Below are positions 43,221 to 54,261 of a stretch of 64,000 bases of DNA, one piece after another (position 1 is the stretch's first letter; each line of letters begins with the position of its first letter). The position numbers and the translations under genes are program-made. Source of the DNA: Trichomonas tenax (taxonomy: Eukaryota > Parabasalia > Trichomonadida > Trichomonadidae). Under the pieces are notes generated by a model that was not told the origin of the DNA, searched no databases, and saw only the letters and a program-made list of their open reading frames with translations. Location: positions 22,035 to 86,034 of the forward strand of contig JALKBU010000100.1 of assembly GCA_023091735.1 (NCBI GenBank), in the 5' to 3' direction.

Positions 43221-43271
43221 TTCAAAAAGTGAACCTTTTCATTATTTTTCCTTTTCCTCCGGCATTTCTTG
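43221..43271 (+). promoter_or_regulatory. Promoter of the 43272 gene
   Basis: AAAAAGTGAACCTTTTCATT followed by ATTTTTCC lies about 30-50 bp before ATG. CCTTTTCATT combines an M5-like CCTTTT with the TCATT initiator. Confidence 0.55.
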
Positions 43272-43607
43272 ATGTCGCAAGGAAATGTTGTTCATATCAC
43301 CATCAGTGTGGAGTCGAAAATTAATATAAATGACATAATTCATGAGATTACAGAAATTTTCAACAATTCTGGATTTGAAATTCAAATCACTACCTTTTTA
43401 ACATCGCCTATGGCTGCCTGTAGGACTGCAAAACTGAGTCGAGCGAATAAGATGTTTCAAATAAATGAAAACTGTGTCAGAGCCTTAGATAAATGTCGAA
43501 AATCACATAATATTAATTCAACGACAAACAAAGCAATTACCAAAGAAGATGTACGACTAGTTATTGATAGCTTTTCGCCTCGTGTGACAGAAAACACAAA
43601 AAAATAA
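43272..43607 (+). CDS. Hypothetical protein, 111 residues
   Basis: The first ATG after a good promoter gives MSQGNVVHITISVESKININ. The N-terminal half alternates beta (VVHITISV) and helix (IIHEITEIFNNSGFEIQI). The middle is basic (RTAKLSRANK). The C-terminal segment (AITKEDVRLVIDSFSPRV) resembles the end of a histone-fold or similar helix but is too short to assign. No signal peptide or membrane segment. I do not recognise the family. Confidence 0.65.
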   Translation: MSQGNVVHITISVESKININDIIHEITEIFNNSGFEIQITTFLTSPMAACRTAKLSRANKMFQINENCVRALDKCRKSHNINSTTNKAITKEDVRLVIDSFSPRVTENTKK

Positions 43608-44640
43608 TTTTTGATATTTTGTGTAATTTAATTTTCAAAAAAGATAAGCATGGTTATAGATACAAACGAATAACTCTTGATTGTTGTTTCTTGATCTTCG
43701 TTCGCTCTCCCATAGCTTTTGAAGGCCTTCGGTTTTTTTGGACGCCATATCTTCTATTAGGACTCTCTACCGTCATTTCGCACCAATTACGCACGATATC
43801 AAATGCTTTTTGCTGAATCCAACAAAAGTTTTAGATTTTTTTGATTACATCTCTTACACACATCACCAAGATAATATCTACTGCATCGGAGTTGATGCAA
43901 TGCAGTGTTATCACTTCTTTTAAGTAAGAATAAATTATATAATATAGAAGGATCGGATAGGTCATTTATTTGGTCTCCATCCGACTTGTTGATGTTTTTT
44001 ACTTGCCTAAAAATGATTTTTTAAATGAAAAACAAAAATTGATATTAAATAAAAAACTGATGCTTTCTAGACTTGACCCCGGACCTAATATCGGAAAATA
44101 AGTTTACCAAATAGTTACACTATTCTGGCATGTAAACTCTCCTGATTATTTTAGGTATTTAATCTTTTTCCCAAATTTATAACTTTTTTTGTAGCAAAAA
44201 AATTTCCTAGATCTCCCTGCTCTAGCATCCACATATCATGCCTTGTCTTCCATTAAAATTTTATAGCATTTGGATCAGCGAAGTGAAGTGTCAATACCTT
44301 TAATATGTTTTTAAAAAATTTTCAATTTTTCGAAGCACTTATTTTGAAACATATATAGACTACAATTACATTGAGTAGTACTAAAATGCGTTAAAAGCAT
44401 TCATAATGTTCAATTTATATGAAAATGAATCAACATTGTTATCATTCTGCACAACACATTTGAGAGATTAGAAGAGTAAAAATTCATAATATACAGGATA
44501 GGAACTGGATTCTTGCACTCAAAGTTGAAGTTATTTGGAGAAGTGAAATTACCATCGAATACTACATATGCGACACTTTGAAGTTAATGGTTCATGTTCC
44601 CATTTCCAAGTGATATAAGTAAATTGCAATTCATGAATTT
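43608..44640. other. Spacer with a possible coding fragment
   Basis: A frame at 43723-43923 without ATG reads SSIRTLYRHFAPITHDIKCF...DNIYCIGVDAMQCYHFF and has somewhat higher GC than its flanks. It may be a gene fragment, but I cannot assign it. A GGCATGTAAA motif lies at 44127-44136. Confidence 0.35.
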
Positions 44641-44960
44641 ATTCCTTTCTGTTTCACTTATAAATGCTGAAAAAAATGATATTATGTTTTTAATTTCTGA
44701 AACAGAAAATATATTCTAAAGAGTTGCAGCCATTAAAGGCATCTTTCAATATGACAGAAATTGCTGAATCAAATGTCACTGAAGTATTTCGTATTATTGA
44801 AATTTGAGTTTGAGTAGCCTATTGAAATTTCCTTGTAATTCAATTGGAAGTTCCAACATTTGCATCGATGAAATACTTGTAATTATTCCATTTATATAAG
44901 ATTTTGAACAACGCAGTTGATGCAAAAGAATGAAATCAAAACTCATGATAACACTGTTTG
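44640..44960 (-). pseudogene. BspA-like leucine-rich-repeat remnant
   Basis: Minus-strand text in two frames shows SVTFDSAISVILKDAFNGCN and SLEYI, the LRR_5 pattern (I..I...AF..C..L..I) of trichomonad BspA-like proteins, downstream of a 50-codon stretch starting at 44946 (MSFDFILLHQLRC..., LELPIELQGN). At least one frameshift (about 44790) and stops break it. Only about one repeat is clear. Confidence 0.42.
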
Positions 44961-45133
44961 TAGAATAATCTATTGTCTTGTTCTATATTATTATAGTATA
45001 TGCTTATATAGTTATTAATATTGGTATCTATTCATTGATATATTTCTGCTTTGTTTTTATGAATGAGAAATTTGATAAAAGTTTAACTAAAATATCATGA
45101 GTTTAATTACAAAAATTCATAAACTCGGAAATT

Positions 45134-45322
45134 ATGTATGGAATAAGAATGCCTATAGTTAAAATCAAAATGAATATTTCAAAAAAATTGGATTTAAGCG
45201 CTCTTCTTGTAACATTTGTGGAGCAGCATAATCATGATAATGACATTATATTTGCAAATGAATATTTGGTATGTTCCATTACAAAATGGCAAAGAAAGCG
45301 ATTTAGTGAAATAAAAGTATAG
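45134..45322 (+). CDS. Short ORF of uncertain status, 62 residues
   Basis: Starts at an ATG (MYGIRMPIVKIKMNISKKLD) and includes LSALLVTFVEQHNHDNDIIF. The ordinary AT-rich composition and lack of an initiator make it weak. Listed only because it lies in a gene-poor 2.5-kb stretch. Confidence 0.15.
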   Translation: MYGIRMPIVKIKMNISKKLDLSALLVTFVEQHNHDNDIIFANEYLVCSITKWQRKRFSEIKV

Positions 45323-45556
45323 AGAACTGGTTATTGTAGTGTACAACCAGATATACGCATTATAAAAAATGTAATTTGATGATCAACGCGATGTTTTACA
45401 GCTAAAAAATAAGCCAAAAAATTAAACAAAATTAGAAGATTTCAATTCATTAAATGTCATCAAAAATGAATCAAACTAATAGGCAACGAAGAAAACCAAT
45501 GCATCGTCGCTAAAAACAAGAAATGAATCAAACAATTAGGTTCCACTTTTTTTCTC

Positions 45557-46160
45557 GTTGACCTTTTTGAGTTTTGCGATTTTTAACGAGTAAACCCCCT
45601 TCCTGGACGAATCTGATGAAACATTTACGTGCTTTTTGTGGGTGCTGATTCTAGTGGTGCAATCTGTTTCATGATCTTATATTACTTAATCATGAAATGA
45701 TTACAAACAGAAACCCATTACAAATCATTAATGGGCTTCTGTTATGAATCTCTTTGATGATTATAACAAATACATCTCACTATTATAGCGTTCGCACGCT
45801 TATTTTTGCTAGAGTTCCCCTAGAAAAATCAAAAAAATAGAAAAGAAAAAATACACTATGCGTGCGTGTCATACGCTATACCTCAAGTTCATATAAAATT
45901 TTGCTCATTGGTAACATTACATATCAAATTTTCGATTTTACATGACAAATATCAGATAATAGGTGTCAAAAATGGTGACTTTCGTTATTTTACATGTCAA
46001 AATTCGATGAAATCTCATTGAGGCATGGAGATCCTCAAGTTAAATAGACAAGCAAATGCTATAAACATACTCAGCGCCCCTGAAAAGCACGTAAATGTCT
46101 TCTCAGTTTGGCTTGATAGGGGTTTACTCGTTAAAAATCACAAAACTCAAAAAAGTCAAC
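45557..46160. mobile_element. MITE-like element with about 95-bp terminal inverted repeats
   Basis: The left end (from GTTGACCTTTTTGAGTTTTG) and the right end (to CAAAACTCAAAAAAGTCAAC) are inverted copies. Similarity continues inward through TTTTTAACGAGTAAACCCC and ACATTTACGTGCTTTT to about 95 bp on each side. The interior has no transposase. It carries an inner inverted repeat (TATAGCGTTCGCACGC with GCGTGCGTGTCATACGCTATA, about 45785-45893), a long hairpin at 45687-45768, and two TTTACATGWC motifs. Target-site duplication is not obvious (flanks TTTTTCTC and AAAACAAT). Non-autonomous; the parental transposase is not in this window as far as I can see. Confidence 0.7.
45687..45768. repeat. Long hairpin inside the MITE-like element
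   Basis: Arms of about 35 nt: TAATCATGAAATGATTACA then AACAGAAACCCATTA pairs with TAATGGGCTTCTGTT then ATGAATCTCTTTGATGATTA, around an 8-nt loop. The inner 15 positions have one mismatch; the outer part has small bulges. Confidence 0.7.
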
Positions 46161-46510
46161 AAAACAATTGTCCTAAAAAATCAAAGTTAAGACTTCTTTT
46201 CCTTAAAAATCTATAACATACAAATATGAGAATCCAATAGCATGGTGCACGCAATCCAAAGTCAAGAAATTTTCTTGAATACAACAAATGAAGCTGAAAA
46301 ATCACTATATTATCATTCAGCAGATCATAAACTGATTAAAAATGGAAAAAAGATAAAACAGGCACTCGACCAAAGATGGATAAAAAGATAAAACTCAGAA
46401 AAAGTGAGCAAACCACAAATCATGAATAAATTGAAAAAAAATTGGGGATTTAAATATGTTCATCAATAAGTTTAGAAACTAGATGAATTGCTATTTTTGC
46501 TGATAATTAT

Positions 46511-47365
46511 TTAAAACTCTTGGTATTCGCCCTTTGGAGCAAGCTCTTCTGGGAGGAGAGAGATCCACTTGTTGGTCTCGTGGTTGTTACGGTGGATTGG
46601 CTTGAAGTCCTTAACTGTGCCTTCTGGAAGAACGAGGGCCTTGCTCATGAGCCATTCACCGCGGAAATTGAGTGGCTGGGCCATCTCCATGTCGTTGTAC
46701 TTGACCTTGATCTCTGTCTTCTTGAATGCACGCTGTGTGCGGAAGACTGGAACAACGATAAGCTGGCCCTGACCCTCTGGATCGATTGTGAACTTCTCAC
46801 CGTCCTTTGTGATGAATGATGGCATGTTCTGGTTCTGAGAGAAGTAGTACTTCTTTTCTTCTGGCTTGAGAACGAGAATATCGAAGTGGAACTTATACTT
46901 GTCCATGACTGGCTCGAGTGTGTACTTCTTGACCGCTGGCTTTGGTAGCGGCTGAGCAGCTGGGTGATCCTCAGCAAGCTGGCCATCAAGTGTGCACATG
47001 AATGTGATCATTGGATGACAACCTGGGTGGTGCTCTGGGTTCTTAACAGTCATCTCCTTTGTGATCTTCTCACCGAGCTTGAACATAAGGGATGGGGCCT
47101 TGATCTTGATCCAGCAAGCTAAGTCGTCCTTGCCGAAGTCCTCATCCATGACGGAGAACTTGACTGTGTAGCAGTCATCTGATGGAATATCGAAAATCTG
47201 TTCTGGGTATGTTGGGTTGAGATCATTCTGGACAACCTTTGTCTTACCCATTTTTCTTGGCTTCTGGTCCTTGCCCTTGGTCTCAATCTCAACGTATGAG
47301 TCGATCTTTCCGTTAGCATCCTTGATTGGAAGATCAGTGCAGCCGAAAATGCGGAAGTGGAACAT
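46511..47365 (-). CDS. C2-domain protein
   Basis: A 284-residue protein. Residues 1-120 are a C2 domain: FRIFGCTDLPIKDANGKIDS, then PTYPEQIFDIP and FSVMDEDFGKDDLACWIKI. Asp residues at the loops (D12, D16, D22; D77, D79) are placed as for Ca2+ binding. The rest (e.g. QGQLIVVPVFRTQRAFKK, LNFRGEWLMSKALVLPEG) is a beta-rich second domain I do not recognise. C2 proteins bind membranes or partners in response to Ca2+. Codons are strongly C/G-ending, like the FKBP gene, suggesting high expression. The start ATG at 47363 opens directly into the first C2 strand. TCACTTCACTT lies just upstream on the coding strand. Confidence 0.9.
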   Translation of the reverse strand: MFHFRIFGCTDLPIKDANGKIDSYVEIETKGKDQKPRKMGKTKVVQNDLNPTYPEQIFDIPSDDCYTVKFSVMDEDFGKDDLACWIKIKAPSLMFKLGEKITKEMTVKNPEHHPGCHPMITFMCTLDGQLAEDHPAAQPLPKPAVKKYTLEPVMDKYKFHFDILVLKPEEKKYYFSQNQNMPSFITKDGEKFTIDPEGQGQLIVVPVFRTQRAFKKTEIKVKYNDMEMAQPLNFRGEWLMSKALVLPEGTVKDFKPIHRNNHETNKWISLLPEELAPKGEYQEF

Positions 47366-49966
47366 AAGTGAAGTGACGATAAAATAAATTTTATTTATGT
47401 TATTACAATTACTTTTTTTTTCTTCACCATTATATTCCTTTTTGTGGAGAATCTCTAAATTTATAAAAATTTGTGGTTATTATTATTATTGCGAAGATCG
47501 ATTCTTGTGTAAATTTTATTTCTTCGTTCGTTAGCATTGCGCAATGGCGCTCTGAATACTGGTATGGTTATTTTCATCTTTGACTAGAATTTGTCATGAT
47601 TTAAATAAATATTGCAAAATTAGAAGGTAATTTTATTGTCATTGATATAAGCTGCAAATAAAGCTTGATTGGCTGCTTTTCCCGTCATGAATTCATTAGG
47701 TTTTATATTCATCAACATAAATATCATCATATTTCTTAGATTACATAGCAAATAAATCGACAAATCTCAAGAATAATATCGGGCAAATTTTGAATAAATA
47801 ATATATATGTTTAGAGCAAAAACATCAATACATCATTTGTATTTTGGAAAATGTCAGATTTGATTTTACATGTCAAAATAAATTTCGACCGTTAACTCCT
47901 TTTTATCACACTCTAAGAAGGAAAATAGAATGTACAATCTATGTAGTTAGCAATTTTATGATAAAATTTGCCAAAATCTAGTTTTCGAAATGTCAAAGTC
48001 TGATCTTTTCATTTACCGATAACATGTTGTTTTGACCCCCTTGCCATTTTCACCCCAAGAAGTGGGAGGGAAAATCGAACGTAAGCCAGGCATAAAAACA
48101 AATATTCCAAGAAATGAACTATTAGTAAATCGCAAAAACTCAACAAAATGTTCCAAAACACAATTCATTCTAATCTCTACTAAAAATTACCTATGTGTTA
48201 CCTTTGCAATTTTTCTATATTACTCACAGATAAAGAGATATTGATCAAAGAATGTTCATTTTAGAAAAACTGCATTTTCTCGAAATTTACTCGATTAATC
48301 GTCAATTTTTATTTAATAAAGCAGTTGCATATATACCACTCAGTTGATATCGAAAAGGTCCCGAGAAATCTAATTATATGTAAAGAAAAATGGTCTCTGA
48401 ATTTTTAAAGTCCACTTTTTTCATCGAAATACTTCCTATATCCCATAGGAGCGTATTTGTAATTATTTTGTCACGTTTATAAACATAAATATTAAGTTTT
48501 AACAAAAAATGTTTTTATGTAAAACTTTTTCAATGTTTTTATGTTGTTTCGATAGGATCAAATAACTCAAAGTTAAATATTGGAGATTTATCTTTGCATG
48601 TCCAATGCGAACCTACCATTTTGATATCGGCCACTGAGGCCTCCACCTTTCTAGAAAAACTGACATTTGTAAAGTGTCGGATTGGCCATACTTAATGAAG
48701 TAAACGAGCAGCTTTTAAAAACCAGGAGAAATCAAGCATTAATAAATCAATGACCTCTACAATCGACAGATAATATAGCCACTCAATCAATTTCTTCCAT
48801 TCTCAGCAATGTTCTTCAGCAATCAAGATGAATTAGTAGAAATGTGGAAGGAAAAAATGAAGGAAATTAAACTTTCTTTTTATTGGAATAATTTTACTTG
48901 TCAAATTTTTATTGTTTGCATGACATTTTTGACATGTAAACTTTTCACTTTTCTAGAAAGATAGATTACTCTGGGCCACTGAAGACATTAAATTAACAAT
49001 GGGGAAATTGTTGACAACAACCGAAACAATTTCTGCGCATGGACATACATAAACAAGTCTATTGTAAAAGAATTATTGATTCAAATCAGCTCATTTTAGA
49101 ATATTTGAGTAGTTGAATATTACAATCTACAATTTGAACTCCTTTCCAATAACCATTACGAAATTCACTTGAATTTAGCACTGTATATTAAAAATCAACT
49201 CATAAAATACTATTTTAATATTCAAATAGAATTTTTCAGCAATATAAGGCTCAATTTTACAAATTATGATTATACATCTGCTGTGTAAGGATTTTACATT
49301 ACTGAAATCATACAATTATATGTTTCTCTCGATGAATGATTTGAATCCAGCTATTCGCTTTATTAGATATCATGCTGCTTATATGAGATAGATATGCTAT
49401 AAGCAATATTAATCAATAATGTTAAAATGAAGTTAAACTAACGTCAGAAAAAAAACTCGATAGCACAAAAATAACTTGTAGCAAGGGTATGAGCACTACT
49501 GATAGCGGACCGATGCGTGAGATTTTGAAGCAAATTAAAAGAAGATTTCGATTTTGAAATTTTAATTATTGAATAAATGAGCTAAATTTTGATGCGAAAC
49601 GATTTCATATGTTATTTGCATCATACTGGCATTAAATCAAAACCTAAATTTTTTAGATGACAATAATATCTTTTCGTGGCCGGACTTATTTTATAAAATT
49701 AAAGATCTATATCATATAAAACAGGTATTTATCATATAAATAAAGAATATGTCGACAATTAAAATACGTTTTTTCCATTTCTCGAGCCAGCTAGTACTTG
49801 GAACGATTTTAATCATTCGTATTGTGTTTGCAGAAGACTGAGCACCGAAATCTCTTGTTAGTTCCAACTTTGCAATTAGATATTAAATTTCGAAATTAAT
49901 TTTGCACATATTTCCGGTTTTTCAACTATAAAACGAAACAAGTCACACACAAAATGTAAGAGATAA
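47366..49966. other. Long AT-rich spacer (2.6 kb)
   Basis: Contains TTTACATGTC (47865-47874), GACATGTAAA (48931-48940, followed by TTTTCACTTTTCTAG, a promoter-like arrangement without a gene behind it) and, at about 48143-48163, AATCGCAAAAACTCAACAAA, which resembles the outer end of the 45.6-kb MITE. No gene supported. Confidence 0.5.
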
Positions 49967-50985
49967 TCATACAAACATGTTATAGACTGTTGCAGTTCCA
50001 TCTCCATAAACTGGGATCATTGATAAAGCTCGAGATGAGTTTTGAAGAAAACCATTAAAATTTTGCATAAACGCGAAGATATTAAAATGCTGCGACATCG
50101 ATGCACCCAAGTACTTGTGCTTATCGATAGCGGCTACTCTGTTATGAAGCAGAGACAACGTTGGCTCATCGGTAACAACCTTTCCTTGCATGATACTATT
50201 GGACAACTGCAAGCGACATTGATGTCGTTGCATCTCCTATCCTTCAAGTTCACGAATGAACTCACTTGAGATTAAAGGCTCAACTTCGGCCGGAGAGATG
50301 CCACACTTTCGTGCAGCATTATTACAGGCTTGGCGTGTGCACGCAACCTGCCAAGCACTCACTAATACTTTGACAACACACACTTTCACACGCGCAATAA
50401 GAGAATCACAGTCCCCTGGGGGATCAGCTTCAAGTTTTCTCTGTAATACTTCGTAAATTTCCTTCTCACTGTTCTTGCCAAACCTACATCAAAGGGTTGG
50501 TAGACATGAGTACAGTGAAAAGGAAAGACAAATACAGTGACATTGTTCAAATGAAGCAAGCGTAGTGCCAGTGGGCATTCGCGAGATAAGTGACCATCTA
50601 AAAGCAATAAAACAGGCTCATGCTGAAGGAGTTTTGGTCAACATTGGATAAATATTCATGTCGACCTCCAACTTTCTGGCCTTTCTCATAGAAATAGGCC
50701 ATAGCAGTATCTGTTAGGCACTTTGCTATTGTATTTGAATAAATGAATGTTGTTGGATAATTTAAAGCTTCCTTTTTTCCATCAAAAAGATTAATAATAT
50801 CTTTATAAGGGGTACACTTCCCTTCTTTTTGTTGGATGCGCGTTCTAACAATAAATTCTTGCATCTGAGACATTTTAGTTCTTGGACTACGAACTCCATC
50901 AAGCAAAAAATGGTCATGAGCTAAAACTGCTGTTTTCGGCGGAAAAACAGTTCCTTATGTGAGCAGGAGTATGGAATACTCAATT
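49967..50985 (-). pseudogene. Pogo/Tc1-like DDE_1 transposase remnant
   Basis: A minus-strand series of frames. HDHFLLDGVRSPRTKM... (50985-50598) leads, by frameshift, into LLLDGHLSRECPLALRLLHL, then NVTVFVFPFHCTHVYQPFDV (50607-50386). The latter is the diagnostic DDE_1 segment (DGHxSR...NxxxxxxPxHxTHxxQPxDV). A further frameshift leads to CGISPAEVEPLISSEFI and the 50233-49967 fragment. The N-terminal helix-turn-helix and the first catalytic Asp region are missing, so it is inactive. Adjacent to, but unrelated to, the next transposase. Confidence 0.72.
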
Positions 50986-51635
50986 AAAAATAATTGTTTT
51001 TGCTTAATTAAAATAAAGGAAGTGTGATTATTTAATAAAATTTTTATATTTTCATTAAATCTTAATAAATTTTATTGGAAAATCAAAGCCCAAGATATGA
51101 TGATATTTTCAAGCATCTAGTCTTCCTAATGTTTTTAGAAGATAATTTATTAATTTAGATCAGATTTTGAACAATATTTACACAACACAAAATATTTTAC
51201 ATGCCATATTTTGGCTTCCATGACAGGTTTAAATGCGTTTAATGGCTTTTGAAATGTTATAGCATTGGGTGAGTTATATAGTACATCATTCAGGTATCAA
51301 TATTTTCAAGTTTTTTATACTATGGATTTTGAGAAGTTTACATGGTGCTACAAGAAATTTTTTTGCTACAAGTTATTTTCCTGATGTTACTTAAGGGCCC
51401 ACCCAACCAGTGACTTCATTTCTGACAGGGGGTCTACCGTCCATTATATAAAAACATGATAAATATATAAGCAATTACTAAGTAATGTGATATTGCATCA
51501 AATTGTTAAGATTGAACTAAGATTTAAAATAAATATTTCATAAAATAACAACTATAATGATCTGGATAGAAGAAAACATACTTAGCATATTGTAAATCTT
51601 TAAAAATCAAAAGTTTGGACATCACTTATTGATAT
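50986..51635. other. Spacer between transposon remnants
   Basis: AT-rich. One TTTACATGCC motif (51196-51205). Nothing else recognised. Confidence 0.45.
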
Positions 51636-52972
51636 CTATTTTAGAGATATTGTATGAAACTCTTTGAGTATAGGAATTGGGTAAGGTCGTTTCTCTTGCA
51701 GTCTTCCAGCAATCATTGGCTTGCTTACTGTCGCAGAATCCTCTTCCCATTGATCGTTTTTGCCATAAACATCACTTCCTTTCACTCTCTCATTCCTTTT
51801 TTCTCGCATTTTAAATCGTTTCTCTTTGTATTCAGCATTTTTTGTCTCTCTTTGATGTTGCAATTTAAGATTGTAAATATTATTGAGCTCTTCTTCTATC
51901 TCAGCAGGTAGAGCTGGAATTTGGGCCTCATTTCGCAGTTTCATCAGACCTTCAAAGCCTTCATTTGTATATAATGTTGCGATGTCAGTATGTCCGCTCC
52001 AACTGGTCAGATAATTGATGTGTTTTGGTGTGAAGCGACAGCTACGTGCATTGTATGATTCGTTTGCCTTCGTTGAAACTGTTGAATTGATTCGGCAGAA
52101 GATTTTTCCAGGATCTTCTAAAAATCTTCTTAAAAGCTCTTGTGCTATCGGTTTTTCTGCACCGGCTTGCCAATGTATTTTGTGCTTTGAGTCCATAGAA
52201 TGCTAGCAATATTCGGAAGAATGTTTTCCAGTTAAATGCTCGACAGCATTCATCTAATAATGAAGTTTCTGTTCTTTAGAGATGTGCTGATGAGCAAGTG
52301 ACTTGTAATAAGCTTCAAGTTTGTTCTTGATGCCATAGAAAGCACGAAATGGAATAATTTCACTGTCACTTTCAGCGTAAAAATTTTCTTTCAGCTTGTT
52401 CCAACAAGTTTCAAAATACTTGCAGCAATGATTGTGATCGAGAAATTCAACAATTCCGGGAAAGATATTCTCGGCTACAAGTTTCGATTTGTTATCTCGA
52501 TCATGACAAAATGCCGTTACTGTTCCTGGCTTAACTGTCCATTTGAGCTTTTTTAGTGCCTATCTGGCGGCAACAGTTTCCATTCCACAAGAAGCACCAC
52601 GGTAGTTTCCTGGTTTCTGAGGCCGATCTCTAACTACAACAAACTTCGCGACATTTGATCCATCTGGACCTAATGCAACGAACTCACACTCGTCTGCGTT
52701 TCTCTTGTTCGAATACCTACCATCAAATGATATAACAGAATTCGGAAGAAGACCTAAGGCAGCTTCAAGTACTGACTTTTCAGCTAGAACATGCGCTGAT
52801 TGCAAAACTTTTTTTGTATACGATAATAATACTTATCTGACGGACAATGGAGGCCCATATTATTAAAGAACATCTTCGCTTGCATATAAGTCATGCCACA
52901 TATTAAAGTGGCAAATGTAAATGCTTTTCCATTGATTTTTAGCTCTGCTTCAAGAATGTCGGTCATGTGGTG
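51636..52972 (-). pseudogene. DDE-type transposase remnant (Mutator/Kolobok-like, class uncertain)
   Basis: From 52805 to 51636 one frame runs through three TAG stops (52560, 52254, 52203). The preceding 60 codons (52966-52784) are shifted. Conceptual landmarks: SVISFDGRYSNKRNADECEF (first acidic block), HDRDNKSKLVAENIF (second), LDHNHCCKYF, and MNAVEHLTGKHSSEYC. The first two blocks and the final H...H..C cluster resemble MULE/Kolobok-type transposases. In the block before MNAVEH the stop replaces a Trp-like position. A basic C-terminal tail (KEKRFKMREKRNERVKG) follows. Dead copy; terminal repeats were not located. Confidence 0.58.
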
Positions 52973-53530
52973 AGTTGAGTCTAACTAAAAATGAAGTGTT
53001 TATCTACTTGTTCTATCACATTTTTACTAAAGCCATCTAAACATAATGTTTTTAGGGGTTACGGCGTTCAGTGATCTAAGAATTATGATGATTTTTGAAA
53101 AAAAAAATATCATTCGATATTTTATTAATTTTCCTATGTTTGAAATCAAAACTGAACTTATTTTTTTAAGAAAAACTCATTTTTATAGCTAATAACTCAG
53201 TCTTAAGCATTTTAAAATAATGAACAACGATATTTTATACAGTTTCCATATTTTTGTCGTTAAAAATAGTCTAAGTCATATTATTTTCAATAATCAGATT
53301 TTAATAATCATTGATTTTTAAAATTGTGAATGTATATATTCTAGATCTCCATACGAAGAGCCTGTATACGCATTATCATACTAGGTTGTCATTACTTATG
53401 CTTGAAAATCTAAACGCAATGTTTACGTGTCAGATTTTTTGGTTTAGGAGACACTTAAGGAATAGAAAGATATGGCAAAAAAAAAACTTGCATCGGAAAA
53501 TTTTGTCATGTAAAATAGATATGCCATTTT
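52973..53530. other. Spacer upstream of the Myb gene
   Basis: AT-rich. A GTCATGTAAA motif (53505-53514) directly precedes the promoter box. Confidence 0.5.
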
Positions 53531-53539
53531 GTCACTTTT
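53531..53539 (+). promoter_or_regulatory. GTCACTTTT box upstream of Myb gene
   Basis: 26 bp before ATG 53566 and 16 bp after GTCATGTAAA. It fixes the start at 53566 and excludes the 85-codon upstream extension. Confidence 0.6.
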
Positions 53540-53565
53540 GTACCTATTGCTTTCAATTTAGTTCC

Positions 53566-54261
53566 ATGAATGATGATCCCTTCGGACTTGCCGATTATGA
53601 CGAAAACCAATTGAATGACGATCTATTCAGAACAGGATTTGAACTATCGAAACCATCTCAACAGCAACAAGCCCCAATCCAATCAACAAGGAAACAAGTA
53701 CAGCAAAAAAAGAACTATTGGACAGCAGAAGAAGATGAATCCTTGCTCCAGGCTGTCCGAACATGTACTGTTAATGGTGAAGTTCGCAATTGGAGGCAAG
53801 TCGCAACATTTATTCGAGGAAGGACATACCAACAATGCTATCAGAGATACAACAACTACTTGCGCCCAGATTTAAAGAAAGATGAATGGACCGCAGATGA
53901 GATTAAATTATTGAAACGTGATCTTGGTATCTATGGAACAAATTTCACAAGATTTGTAAGTGACTTTCCTGGCAGAAGCTATGATCAAATCAAAAACAAA
54001 GCAAACGCACTTAAAAAAGAAAGAACTAGAGCACAAGTTGCAATTTCACCATCTTCAAGCTCTGCAAAGATGACACCACCAATGATTTATGACAATTTCT
54101 CACAGCCAATGAATGTTGTAAATCATTCATTTTCACCAAATTTGCAAATGGAATTTGGAGCAAACAGCTTATCGCCTCAGTTCTCTGGAACAGAGTCATG
54201 GTCAGCTTTGTCAGCAGATCAAGAGTTTAGTTTTCAAGAATTTGAAACTTTTGAGAACTAA
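53566..54261 (+). CDS. R2R3 Myb-like DNA-binding protein
   Basis: A 231-residue protein. Two Myb/SANT repeats: repeat 1 from YWTAEEDESLLQAV through NWRQVATFI and QQCYQRYNNYLRP (about 51-100), repeat 2 from DEWTADEIKLLKRDLGIYG through FTRFVSDFPGRSYDQIKNK (about 104-150). The tryptophans are partly replaced by aromatic residues, as usual for trichomonads, where Myb proteins regulate surface and iron-responsive genes. The N-terminus is acidic (DDPFGLADYDENQLNDDLF), the C-terminus Ser/Pro/Phe-rich, possibly an activation domain. The ORF is open upstream to 53311, but promoter boxes at 53505 and 53531 put the start here. Confidence 0.9.
   Translation: MNDDPFGLADYDENQLNDDLFRTGFELSKPSQQQQAPIQSTRKQVQQKKNYWTAEEDESLLQAVRTCTVNGEVRNWRQVATFIRGRTYQQCYQRYNNYLRPDLKKDEWTADEIKLLKRDLGIYGTNFTRFVSDFPGRSYDQIKNKANALKKERTRAQVAISPSSSSAKMTPPMIYDNFSQPMNVVNHSFSPNLQMEFGANSLSPQFSGTESWSALSADQEFSFQEFETFEN

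Noticed and set aside
46520..46819. Plus-strand 99-codon ORF opposite the C2 gene
   Set aside because: Codon bias and domain content belong to the minus strand.
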